This document shows positions 36,037 through 48,598 of a stretch of 64,000 bases of DNA, piece by piece. Positions within the stretch are counted from its first letter, which is position 1. Each line of letters begins with the position of its first letter. Source of the DNA: Erythrophleum ivorense. Its lineage: Eukaryota; Streptophyta; Magnoliopsida; Fabales; Fabaceae. The stretch is taken from positions 1-64,000 of the forward strand of contig JAIUCV010000103.1 of the NCBI GenBank assembly GCA_026724425.1, given 5' to 3'. Below the pieces are notes generated by a model that had not been told where the DNA came from, did no database searches, and was given only the letters and a program-made list of their open reading frames with translations. The position numbers were made by a program, and so were the translations under genes.

Positions 36037-37700
36037 GTGATTAGCAATACTCTACCTCTATTCCCTATGGTTACGACAAAACACTTAATGGATGAATTTA
36101 AGGATGAAAATGAATATGATTCTATTGTGAATATTGATTATGATGATGATGATGATAAGTCAAATGAAGACAGTAACGATAGTGAGGATAATCCAATGGA
36201 TCCTAGGTTGAATGAAAATGCAAGAAAATATGATAACTTGGCAATTGTCTTCTTCTCAAAGGTTAATACAGAAGTAGCAAGTGGTCACAAGGTCTTTAGC
36301 AATGAAAATCCTATTAATCTTAGTGAAAACTAATAGTTAAACATTGGCATATAGTATAAAGATATAAAGGCATTACGTTATATGGTTAAGTTGTACATTA
36401 TTCGAGTATATCATATGTTGTACATGTACCACTCTTTTGCAAAAAATTAAGAATATTAGTGTACTAACTATAGTTGTAATTATAGTTAAAACTCATTGAG
36501 AGATTGCAAAATATGAGAGATCATGTACATGTCTTTATGTGACATTATCCTAAGATTATCCAAAGTTAGATTTTGATATTATATCATCATATATTATGGT
36601 AATGGTAACAAACTAGCCAAATGTTAAAGTTTGCCAAATCATTTAGAGGATGTAAAGCTTGTTTAGTTATATTGTGTCTTGTAAAAAGGTGTGAAAGGTA
36701 AAATGCCAAGCATCACCCTTGTTTTTAGTAATTAGGAAAGTTTATATACTTTATTACCTAGGTGATTGGCCACTATTTAGCATTTCATATTTAACTCAGT
36801 CATACAATTTTCTATCAAACAATGTCTACAAATTAGTTTTAGTGAGTAACCTATGGAGATGTTTTGTCAATGTTATAGGTATTCAAGCCATGTATTGATA
36901 CATTTGACGATCTCAAGCTGATTGTCCAAGTCGATGGGACATTCTTGTAAATAAAGTACAAAGGCACACTACTTGTCACTATGTCGCAAGATGGTGATAT
37001 GAAGATCGATCTCTTTGCATTTGTTATAGTGAAGGGAGAGTCACAAAGAGCTTAGTTATAGTTACTTTTTAATTTTTAGACTGATATTATCAAGAATAGA
37101 ATGAGAATTTGTTTGATATTAGATAAACATCTTTCAATTTTTTCTATTGTCTTTGATTTAAGGTTGGATAGCAGCTATCATATGGACATCATATTTTCTA
37201 TCGTTGGCATGTGGTTTGCAACTTCCAAAAAAGCACATGGGAAAAATTAGTTTAAGGAGAAATTTATTAATATTGGATACATATATAAACATCATGTTGA
37301 TGAAAAAAAAGCTGGCAATTTTACATAGGCTCGCAGTTACTCGGATAACCAACATTTATAAGAAGCTATGGCTATAGGCCTACAATGAAGAAAACCAACA
37401 TTATGGTCACATGACAATAAACTTAACTAAAATAATATGTAGTATCCTTAAAGGTATTAAGATTTTGTTCATAACAGGTCTTATGAAGGCAACCATATAT
37501 AAAGTAAATAGATACTTTATTGAATGAGCCCAATAGGTGCATACACAAATAGTAGCTGACTAGGTATTTTATGAGATCTTAACAAAAAGTTGGTTATAAT
37601 TGTATAGACCATCTCTACGTGTGTTATATGTGTGTTTGATAGAAGAGTGACATCATTTGAGGTTGAGAGGCCCTATAATGTCCAAAATCGTTAATTTAGT
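36037..37700 (+). pseudogene. Decayed Mutator-like (MURA-type) transposase
   Basis: An acidic N-terminal segment (36037-36333, with YDDDDDKSNEDSNDSED) is followed by broken family sequence. A CTCLY...PKLD region near 36515-36570 resembles the MuDR zinc-binding/N-terminal part. FKPCIDTFDDLKLIVQVDGTFL at about 36880-36950 contains the first catalytic Asp in VDGTF. KYKGTLLVTMSQDGDMKI follows, and then an ICLILDKHLSIFSIVFD segment with the second Asp. Later pieces resemble the GHMTTNLAESIN-type region near 37400. Stops and frame changes are frequent. I could not find terminal inverted repeats. Confidence 0.75.
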
Positions 37701-38690
37701 TAGTATTAGAGGTCGAAAAATATTGGTGTTAGCATGTTATTATAGTCTTCAAATGTTAGCCTTGACCACTTTCAATTTATAAATCACGTTTTCCAATTAG
37801 AAATGATGTGTAGTGTGTATAATAATGAATTTCAACCTATTAAAGGTAAGGTTCATTAGCCACAGATAGATTCTCTTAAATTGATTCCTGATCTATCAAT
37901 GATTTGAATGAAAGGAAGCCCCCATTTGACACACATATGCAATGAGATTAATTGGATGCAACTAGATCAACTTAACAAGTGTGGGTTATACTGAAAAGTT
38001 AGTTATAATTGTTCTACTTATTTACACTATTACCCCATTAGTTAGTAGTAAACTAAAATATTACATATATATATATATGGAAACTAGGCTTGATTATATA
38101 TAAGTTAAGACTTATTTTAAATACATCTTATCTTTGTGTATAAGAATAAATTATTATTATCCTTAACATGTATATGTATAGAAATTTGGCTTGATTGTTT
38201 ATGTTTTGACACCTATCTTGATTGTACCTTACTTTTGTGTATAAGCACTAATTAATATTGTCCTTAACGTGTATATGTATAAAAATTTGGCTTGATTATA
38301 TATCTGTTGAGTCATATCTTGATTGTACCTTACTTGAATGCATGTTATATTTTTATAAATGAATTTATATTATCCTTGACATAACATGATTTGCAGGAAG
38401 TTTAGAACAATGACATATCTGCAACAAGTTATCCAACTAAGTCTAGAGAATGACTTGCTTCTATACCTTTAAATGTAACATGTGTTGCAAGCCATGTAAA
38501 ATAATGTCACCCTCATTATGTTTCACCTGTACTTTCTCTGATTTAATTGTAATAATGCATGCATAATGTTTTACACTGTTTTGTAAGATGATTGAGTACT
38601 TTGCCTATGATGTGTTATGCACGATGATTGTTTATCTTTGCCTCTACCTACTATTATTGACTATCTTTGATAGGTTAGAGTAGTTTGAAT
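37701..38690. other. AT-rich DNA between the MULE relic and the plant-mobile-domain relic
   Basis: No gene seen. Two related copies of a segment around GTATATGTATARAAATTTGGC lie near 38165-38195 and 38270-38295. Confidence 0.4.
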
Positions 38691-40000
38691 ATGATATATC
38701 ACTAATGTCGACACATGTGGAGAGATAGTATATTGAGACCTATACTTTTCACGCTACCCGCGGAAAGTGCATAATCAATATGGAGGATGTTACTGTGTAG
38801 TTAGACCTTCCTTGCACGAGGATGCCTATCATTGGTTACATGAACTTTATTTGACTACAAACATGTGAGTGGCTACTTATAATTACACTACCAGGTGATA
38901 AAATAACTAAATAAAGAGTCATCATCAGTTGGTTGGCCGAGCACTTCAATGACTTGCCAGATGATTCAAACAACAAAGATGTGCAATAGTTTGCTCGCAC
39001 ATACATATTAAGGCTGATAAGTGGTTATTTAATACTGGATAGATCTAGTCACAAGGTTTACTTAATGTACTTTTTATTACTATGGGATTTTGAACAAAAC
39101 AATTAATACAGTTAAAGATCTGCATTATTGGCTTACTTGTATAAAGAGATTTGCAATGCAACTAATCTTGAAAAACAAGACATGGGTGGCTGTCTGACCT
39201 TGCTCCACCTCTAAGCATGGGATAGATTCCAAATATTAATGCCATAAATACATCCACAACCAGATCTCCAAATGGATATCTATCTAGTAGTACCTTTTTT
39301 GGAGTTTAGGTAAAATACAACAAATAATTTGTATATATTTTATAGTTTTAAATTATTATTTATTTCACTGTTAATGTATTATGATAGGTTTGCTTACAAT
39401 CATAGATAGAAGAATGTGGGATAACCTTTCAATCCGAGTGCTATAGCCTTACGATAGTATCAAATTTTGTTGGATGCAATGCGAGATAATGTGGTTTGTT
39501 CACCTTATATGCATGAATTTTTGGTAAATCAACTTTTTTTATATGATGTACTTATTATGACACTTTAATGTTTTATGCACAAATTATTTGATAATCATAT
39601 AAATTAGATAATGTGTGGGAACTTATTCCATAATATTACTTAGCAACTCAAGACATTTAGTTAGCTTTGGTGTCATTTATTTGTTTTTATATTATAGAGT
39701 GGTACCATCCAAATTATGTGCTATACCAGTTTCACAAGTAGTAGTCAATCCTCGCTTCTTTAGTTAATTTTTAAGCTTGTCATACATTACAACTATAAGG
39801 AAAAACCTTAACGAATTGGTAATAAGAGCGTACAAGCTTTACTAAGACATAGAATACATGGCAAGATGTTTTATCTTAAGCATCCGTGGCTATAGCACCT
39901 ATGGGTTGTACTTCTGAGTACATCCCATGGCATTAGACAAGTACTCATCAATGGATCTACCTTACTAATAGTGCTGCTAGTTTCGTGATTTTTATGCTTG
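38691..40000 (+). pseudogene. Decayed plant mobile domain (PMD, MAIN-like) sequence
   Basis: Read on the plus strand with several stops, it shows the order typical of the aminotransferase-like plant mobile domain: a HVERYSIETYTFH start at about 38715, a CIINMEDVTV step, LPDDSNNKDVQ then FARTYILRLISGYL near 38950-39030, LLAYLYKEICNAT near 39125-39165, and a DMGGCLTLLHL helix near 39180. A region near 39700-39760 fits the C-terminal part. PMD sequences occur in host MAIN/MAIL genes and as passengers or parts of Mutator and retroelement lineages. The neighbouring Mutator relic favours the passenger explanation. Confidence 0.65.
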
Positions 40001-41377
40001 TCATCTTTATTATTTTTGTTTTTTTAATACATAATATCTCTATTTTAATAGCATTACTTCTTCCTAAACCTATATTATAAATGATCTCTACAGGTTGTGC
40101 ATTCATGACTTTTTGCAAATGGAGTATCATGACTATTAAGAAAATATGAGCCAAGACCAAATAAACATCTTATTGGCTCTAAGGAAATGGTGCTTCATGA
40201 TGGTTTTACAGCCTACTCTACCTACATGTGATTTATTACAACCAGAAATTCTAGAAGCAAGTTAGGCAGGAGATATAAATGTTACATGTCAGTTTAGTTA
40301 TCCATTGTTGAACAAGATGAACAAAATCGCTATGGCACTTGTGCTTTGACATCATCTATGCTAGTTGGAGGTGTTATGATATAGCAATATATTGACATAA
40401 TTAGTTCATCTTCTTTTATATTAACGGCCAATATTAGACTTAAAAGGTGTTGGTCCTTTTTATTGTGTGTTTCTTTACTATTGTTGTAATTCAAATCTCC
40501 CAATTCCTATTAATGTAAGTCACTCATATTATTAGTTGATAATCTAATGATTTTTAATGCTGAATATAGTAATTTATTTTTTAAAAATGGGTAATCATTA
40601 CATTGTAAGTTCGTAACCTCTTAGCATTTGATTTCTTCAATGCATTCACCTACATTTGATTTAAATTTTTCATTATTTACTCTTATTAACAATCCATTGG
40701 ATTAAAAACATGAAAAACATAAAAAAGAACTTGTAAGCTAAGGGTGATCGCAACGTAAAAAAAACAAAGGGCTACTAGAAGCCAATTTTTTTAAAAAATA
40801 CATAATGAGATGAATTATCTTGTAAACTAGCTCTTTTTATATATATATATATATATATAGATGTCATTGTTTTATCTTTATTACTTTAATATATCTATCA
40901 TTATTGCAATTATTACTTGATTATTAATTATTATTACTTATTACCTAATTATCTTTTATTAATAACTTATATTATTAACTTATATTTATTACATCTAATA
41001 AACAAATAATTAATTAATTTTACTATTAGTTATTAAAAAATAAATCTGTAATTAATTTTAACTGTTTATTTGTTACATTCTTCATCCTTGCACATCTAAT
41101 CATCGATTTTCAAAAAATAAAAATAAAAAACAAAGAAATTGGTGGGATGCTTTCCTATTTCCATTAATGTATAGGATATTGGTATTCTTTTGGCTTGTAC
41201 GAATATGCTCATTTTTTACTATATTAGAAGCATTTGCCTTAATTTGCCCATAACCACCGCTTGCCACTGCGATGATCAATGGAATTAAAGAGAAGAATAT
41301 CAATATCATTAGGTGAAAACCAAAATGATAAAATAAAAGTGACTAAAATATTAGTTTGATATCTCATAAATAATTTT
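40001..41377. other. AT-rich intergenic DNA
   Basis: No gene seen. It contains a TA run near 40842-40859. Confidence 0.45.
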
Positions 41378-41654
41378 TTTTTTAATTTGATCATTTATAA
41401 AATTATTTTTTTAGTTTAGTCCTACACATATAAATATTTATCAATTTTATCATTTAAATATAAAATTATTATTAATAATGTTCTTTTATCAATCTATTAT
41501 GAATAAATTAATAGATGTAATAACGTGTAATATATATTTTTGATAGATTATTACTTAATAGCTATTATATAATATATAGATTAATTATTAATTTTATTAA
41601 TAATAAATTGACCGAATAATGTTATTAATAATAGTTTTATTTATAAAAAATCAA

Positions 41655-41692
<38 letters not shown>

Positions 41693-41740
41693 TACTAAAT
41701 TGGGATGATAATTTTATAAGGGACCAAGCTTAAAAAAAAA
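41378..41740. mobile_element. Possible AT-rich MITE
   Basis: The segment starting TTTTTTTTTAATTTGATCAT (about 41380) is imperfectly inverted near 41700-41735, sharing TTATAAAATTAT and a poly-A/T border. A long TA run (about 41660-41689) lies just inside the right arm. No target duplication was resolved. Confidence 0.35.
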
Positions 41741-41813
41741 GTCCTATTTGAAAGAGATTTCACTGAACAAAATAATTTTGAGGGGTCAAAGCCAAAAATA
41801 TCCTATTTATAAA

Positions 41814-41918
41814 AAATTAAAATAAAAATTTAGTCAATTCTACGTATACGTCATGGTTGGGGTCTAAATTAAAATAAAAATTTAGCCAAATTCTACGAAT
41901 ACGTCATGTTTGGGGTCT
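41814..41918 (+). repeat. Tandem duplication of a 52-53 bp unit
   Basis: Two adjacent copies of AAATTAAAATAAAAATTTAG followed by a TACGTCATGKTTGGGGTCT-type tail, with a few differences. Confidence 0.85.
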
Positions 41919-43816
41919 CAAAGCCTACGTAGCCCTTTCAACTTTTTTTTTTTTTTTTCATTTTAGTATTTGCCGAAGTTTCCGAAAATTATAGGTGTTA
42001 ATGTGCTTGTTGAAGGCCTCAATTTCCACTTTAAAACACAATTAGAGTTCATTATCCAAAGACAAAATTACTTTTATATTTCATATCATTTATATAAGAT
42101 TAAAAAGATAATTTTCCCAGTATCGAAATTTAATGATCCTTACTTAGTTAATCATTGTCAATTAATTTATAGCATTACATTAACTGTTAAATAAATATAA
42201 GTATTATCATTTAATGATCAACACCATTAATCTAATATTGACTTGGAAATAAAAAACAAATAGAGAAAATTACATCTAAGTATCACAAGTTTGTAAAAAT
42301 TATACAAAAAGACTTTGTTATAACTAGGACATTATTATAATAAAATTTTTCTAAGTTTATAATTAGTCTTCAATTTTTGTAAATTTTGAAAACTTATAAT
42401 CTTTACATATAATTTTTCCCAATAAATAGACGATGGATGAGGCGTACAAGTTAGGGAATCGACTCGAACAGGTAGATTGACTTGGATATAATAAATCCAT
42501 AAAGCGTCCCGACGGATAGGGATGTTTGAACTCTGTGCCATTGAAAAGTCAAAGACAGCTCTACATATCTTTCTTCCTCGAGGCTTTATTGAACTTTTCT
42601 ACTCTACAATGAGATTCAGAGCTTCGAGATTCACACTATAATAATAATAATAATAATAAGCTTCCACAGCACAATGGTACGCCAATTCATTTTCCTTCAT
42701 TTTTACTTTTTTTTTTGTAAGTTACTCTCTTCTCCCTAAAAAATTTAAATTATATAATTTTTTGTTATAAAATATATACAAATATTTTTAAATTTAAATG
42801 TTTTTAAAATATTTTCAAAAATAATATTAATAATGTAACATATTTAAAAATACTTTAAGTTTTTATTTAAATTTTATTTCTTTTGTGTTCAGGAGTATTA
42901 ATTTAATTTATTTTAAATTTTAAAAATGAATTATTTTTATATTATTTAAATATATATTTAATATTTATTATATAATATAAATAATAAATATAACAATATT
43001 TTGATCAAAATATATATAATTATAACTTATATTTTATTATAAAATTAATATAATACATCCTTTTTATTAAAAAAAAAAAGATGTTCAATCTACTTGTTGA
43101 GGCCACTTAACTTTTGGGTGTGTCATAAATAAATAAGGCTATGCATAAATAAAATAAGCGACCCTCAAGCGTAACGTGTTCATTATCTTATCCATTGGAT
43201 TCCAATCACAAATTAGCTGATCATTGGCATGTCTCGTTTTAGAGCTGATTTTATGACTAAAATGTTGTGCGGCACATAATTGTTGATTCATTCCCAAAGC
43301 GTTTAGGTTTTTTTCGTATTAGTTTATTTGTGCGTGACTATTGTTTTAAAGGGCTAAAATCTGCCTTCTGATTATGTTTGGACTCCTTTTTTACGAAGAA
43401 AAAAAATGAGAATTTGAGTTTTACTCTTTGTAACATTATAACAAAATATTCAATGATACATGTACTCGTGCTTGTTCATCGTTCTTCCAATTAGTAGTAA
43501 ATTAGTTACAGTAAGTATCAAAGAAAAGTAAACGGAGACTGCGTGGCGAGCAAACAAACCTAAAAAAAAAAAATCATTGCCTTAATGTTGTGGGCACCGG
43601 AGCATGATAACTGTCATTACCAATTCCTTAATGTAATCAAGAATTGCCAACTCATAACAATTTAGATTGAGAGGAATTGAAGAAAATGACCCCCAAAAAG
43701 AAGATTTAAATTTAAATAAAAAAGTTTAATTTTGTCAATATGCATATAGAAGTTTTGATGAAAATAAAGTATGACCCTCTAAAAGGATAAAGTTTGTATA
43801 TAACAACTTCTCGTAG

Positions 43817-43854
<38 letters not shown>
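41919..43854. other. Intergenic DNA upstream of the second aminotransferase copy
   Basis: No supported gene. It holds an ATA run at about 42637-42659 and a TA microsatellite at about 43819-43853. Confidence 0.45.
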
Positions 43855-43856
<2 letters not shown>

Positions 43857-44325
43857 CTGTTGTCAAATTAGATCCTTTCCGGTCCCAAATGTTCTAATTC
43901 GAACATCTTTTTTTCTTTTTTCTTTTTTTTTGGGTTAAAAGGTAAGTGCCCACAGGAGGTATTATAAATTTATAATTGTGGATGTTGTCAAATTAGATCC
44001 ATTCCTGTCCCAAATGTTCTAACATCTATTATCCATGTTATAGTTCCTCAAACTTTCATGTCATCTTGTCCCAGTCCAACTCCTACGTCTCTGCCTTCAA
44101 GTTCCAGAAATGTTTCACTTTCTTTCCATATACTGATCAGCTGTAGTACAACACCACGAAAAAAGGGAATTAAAGTTCAAAGTTTAACCACAAATATTTG
44201 GCACCGCAGTGTGAGTGTTGCCCTTAGCTAAAGTGAGCATGTGAGAACTCCCTGAATTGGACATTTTCACAGTACATTAAAGAGATTTATATCCCATTAT
44301 TTGCTTCTTGTTTATCTCCTTGAAG
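43855..44325 (+). repeat. Upstream part of segmental duplication block B, copy 2
   Basis: Two close copies of TGTTGTCAAATTAGATCC lie at about 43858 and 43984. Sequence matching 16354-16553 of the first copy follows from about 44050, including TTTCATGTCATCTTGTCCCA. The 1.7-kb TIR element of copy 1 is absent here. Confidence 0.7.
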
Positions 44326-47300
44326 ATGGAGCTAGAGCGGTTTAATCACATATTGATGGGAGATTCATGCGTAGCTGAAAGTGAGAACAATGATAGGAAT
44401 AAGGTTGGCATTTTATCCAAAAGCAGCATATCAGAAACATCTAATGACTTTTGCAACCACTCTGAGTCATTTAAGAAGCTGGTAGAGATGGGCCTGCCTC
44501 GGAATGATCCTACGGAGACATAACTGGCCTGGCTGCGATCCCAGATCATCGGTGATGATGCAGAGTTTGATTCTCCTTTTGGAAGACGAAAACTTCTTTA
44601 TGCTGATCATACTGCTTCAGGTCGCAGTCTTCACTACAGTGAAAATTTTATCACCGATCATCTCCTACCCTTTTATGGTACGTAGATTCATCCTATTACT
44701 ATTTTAACTGTGTACCTGTTAAGCCTAAGTTGTTAAAAGTTCAATATTTATTACCCTGTTCAAGTTTTTTTTTTGTTAAATACGAGGATTATAATTTAGG
44801 GGGAGAGAATAAGAAAAGTACAAAAGGATAGGTTAAGAGAAAAAAAGAAAATATTAATGTTCTATTTACCGCAAGATGAACATGTTTTTTATATAATTTT
44901 TATAATATTTAGTATTTTTTATTCTTTTTACTCTATTAATCAAATTCTCAATTTAATTATTAAGTCACATTTTAAAAAATAAGAACAAACAAATCATTTC
45001 TTATCTCATCTATTCACATTTTACTTTTCCTTTTTCTTTATATTACTCAACCAAATACACCTTAAAAATTAGGGTTAATGCCATAATATATTACTTTTAC
45101 ATTTTAAAACTTTCACATAAACATCTTGTTATATATTAATAAAATATGAAATATACATGTTTAAAATATATATGTTTTAATTCTTTCATCTTTAGATCTT
45201 AAAAATACATTTTTAAAAATTGTTAACTTATTATTTGTTAATTTTTACAACATGTATGTTTATAAATTGAAAACAGAATAAAAATAAGATAAATATGCTT
45301 GTTCTAAAAATTGACCAATAAAAAAGCAGAAAATTTTCACAGAATAAATAATATATTTAAAAATTTAAAAATCAAATAATTAATGTATATATTTTTCAAA
45401 AAAAAATTACATTTTTTATTTTTGTAACTTTTCCTTCCTAGTTGCGAAAATAATAATAACCAACCAAATATGTTTCGTTTTTTTCTGGGTGAATCATAGT
45501 TTTTGTTGTTGTTCAACTTACATGTATCAATTCTCAAAAAGGACTAGTGTAAAACAAATTAGAAAACACTTTGATAATTGAAGATTGTTGGTGAAAATTG
45601 AAGATTCTAGGTCAATCTTTGAGCCTCGATCTTCTCTCTATAGGCAATACTCACACATATAAGAAGCGAACAACAAAAATGCTACATGAAGCAATCGAGT
45701 ATATCAAGATATGCTTAGGCAGTGGACAAGACGAGGCAATCATATTTTGTGGCTTAGGCACTACGCAACCATCAAAAGGATCCAAGAAGTAATGGGCATT
45801 GTTGTACCTTCAATCCTGAGAGACAAACTATTGAAAATTTTAAACATAGAAGAAAGATGGGTCGTCTTCGTTAGACCTTATGAGCACCATTCCAACCTCC
45901 TTTCATGGCAGCAAAGCTTGGCCGAAGTAATAGAGATTGGCCTAGATGACGAGGGCTTACTAGACATGGACTCTTTAAAGCTTCAACTTGAAGCCTATAA
46001 ATATACCAACTAACCCATATTGGGATCTTTCTCAGCTTATAGCAATGTCACTGGAGTTTACTCAGACACGCAAGCAATCGCTTAGCTTCTACACCAATAC
46101 AATGGCTTCGCATGTTTTGATTTCGCAGCAAGGTATTTGAAATTGTGGGCTTGTTTTTTCTTGGATTGTTTTTGTGTGTTAAAAAAGTTGAAAACTAAGG
46201 AATGATTTTGGCTTTTTAGTGGTCCCTATGTGGAGATTGACATGAGATCGGGGCAGAGTGATGGGCATGATGCTGTGTTTCTTAGTCCACATAAATTTTT
46301 GGGTGGGCCTGGTTCTCCTTGCGTACTCCTGATGAGCAGGGCCCTCTATTGGTTGAGATCTTTACCACTATCGACTTGTGGAGGTGGAATTGTGAGCTAC
46401 GTCAATGGCTTTAATGAAAAGTTAAATCACAAAAATTCCAAAGAGAAGTAGGTGCAATTTATGCATATGGGGAATTTTCTACTAGGAGATGTAAAATTTG
46501 TAAATGCAAATGGTGAGAAAATTTAACTAATTTCACTGAAAGGAAAATCCAGAACTATATTGCGTAGGATTATGTTTGTAGAATTGATCAAGGTCTAGGT
46601 TTCTACAGAACACTTGAAATATGTAGACTAGTAAGGATGCTTAAAAATGGAGTCTTATACACATCTAATCAAACATAACATTTTAAATTACACTTGAACA
46701 TATATTTTGTTGTGTCAAACTATGTTTTGTTTGTGTGTCTATATAAGTAGGCATCAGTTGTTAACATTAGTCTTCTTCTACCTCTTGAATGTTTTCATAA
46801 ACAAACTTGGTGAATTCTTCTAAGTTATCAATGCAGGATACATTATATTTGGAGAACATAGAGGAAAGGGAAAATGGAGGTACCCCTCAAATAATCTAGA
46901 TGGTGAGAATGGCATTGGCATTTAGGGTCAAAGAATACATCGGCTACGAAGAGATTGAAAACCGGGAACAATTGCACATAAACCAAGCACTTGAGAGGCT
47001 TCTCCCAAATCCTAACATTGAAGTTTTGGGAAACTCAAGCACAAAAAGGCAAGCCATATTGTCATTTTTTATTTACTCTACCAACGGTTCTTCATTAACA
47101 GGTTGGGGAAATGAGGGGAATGATGATATTAAGGAGAAAAAAGATGGGGGATTTAATTTGTGGGCAGAGACTAGAAGCAACAGAGGTAAGCCTCTTCATG
47201 GCTCTTTTGTTGCAACTCTTCTCAATGACTTGTTTGGCATCCAAGCTCAAGGAGGGTATGCTTGTGCTGGACCCTATGGGCACGAATTGCTCAATGTCAA

Positions 47301-47794
47301 CAAATTTCACTGTCTTACATTAGATTAGCAATTCAAAAGGTGAAAAGTTCCATCTTCTTATTTTAGATTTTAAATTTCATTATGTAAAGCATTTTTTTAA
47401 AAAAAAAATTGTTTGATATCATGATCAGGGCTATGTTGGAGTAAAACCTAGATGGATCAGAGTTAGTTTTCCTTATTACATGAGCGAGGAAGATTTTGAG
47501 TTCATTCTAATTGCCATGGAGTTTATAGCAGACTATGGCCAACAATTCCTTCCCCTATATAGCTTCAATTTGAGAAATGGAAGTTGGAGACTAAAGACAG
47601 ACGAACTTAGTAAACTTGCCAAGGAAGACAATTGCAACTTTTCTATTCATTTGTTGGAGCAAGGTGATACTGCAAGAAGAAATACATCATACTTAGATGT
47701 AGCTAAATGTATGGCCAATCGCCTGCTAAACTTCCCTCCTCAGAGTACACTCTTGGGAAACATAGACCCCGGTATCCTTTACTTTAGAGTCTAA
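44326..47794 (+). pseudogene. Second copy of the class V aminotransferase-like gene, disabled
   Basis: The exons correspond to 44326-44677, 45644-46132, 46220-46421, about 46837-47339, and 47429-47794, colinear with the intact copy at 16554-20033. Lesions seen are: TAA at 44521; a 12-base in-frame loss after NTHT in exon 2; a one-base loss near 45765; TAA at 46011 and TAG at 46083; loss of the exon-3 donor (GT to TT at 46422); TAG at 46897; and a one-base loss near 47320 giving TAG at 47326. The lysine motif SPHKFLGG is kept. The first Cys of the GGCACAGP segment is Tyr. Exon 5 is still open, which suggests the lesions are not extremely old. Confidence 0.92.
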
Positions 47795-48598
47795 TTTTTT
47801 TTTTTGACCCATACTGCATACATCTTTTGTTAATTTATACAAATTTTGTGACATTCATGATTGTCTTTATCCGATGAACAATATATACATTTTCTCATAC
47901 CCCTCATCCTCTAATCCTCTCGACTTGAAATGGTGAAAGGCCTAAAGGATTCAGAAATGAAAGAATGCACTTTCTTTTACAATGAAATCATTGGCTGCAG
48001 AGCCTGGAAAGATTTCGCCACCGCCTTCATTCACTTCTATGAACATCAATATCGATCAATCCTGGAGGCAGAGAATCAATACGCAGGCGAAATGGAGACG
48101 GTTGGAAATGATTTTATTACATCCAGAACTCGTTATTGATTTGACATACGAATCATTTACAATTAAATAAAAAAAAAGAAAGTTTCTCACATTTTGGGAA
48201 TAAAGAAAGGAAGAATTACAATTCATAACTTTAAGATAAAAAATTTATATTAAAAAATCTTAAATTTTAAATTATTCTAAAAGACCCTGCAACAAAAAAT
48301 TTTAACTTGAAAATTTATAATTTTTTAACTCAGTTTAAATTTTTAATCTTAAAATCTTTCAAAAGAATTTTAAATTTTTTTAATATAAATATCTTCAACA
48401 AGTCTCGTACCGTAATCCACCCCGCCCCCCCCAAAAAAAAAAACTAGAGAGAACTGCTAAAATACTCAAACGACATCAACTTCGCAACATCGTATTTGTG
48501 ATTAAGGGCTTCAAGGGCCCATGCGTCTCAGGAGTTTCTAATTACAATTAAAATTGTCAAACCAAAAATTTTTATTGAAACTGCACATTGATCTGTCT
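47795..48598. other. Spacer between the pseudogene and the O-fucosyltransferase-like gene
   Basis: Homology to the 3' flank of the first copy ends near 47990. The following patch (about 47990-48165) is open on the plus strand in two frames and is less AT-rich, but I recognise no domain. The rest is AT-rich, with a C-run/A-run junction at about 48420-48442. Confidence 0.4.

Noticed and set aside
41100..41309. Minus-strand open frame with a hydrophobic start resembling a signal peptide
   Set aside because: Short, no conserved cysteines or motif, and surrounded by AT-rich repeats.
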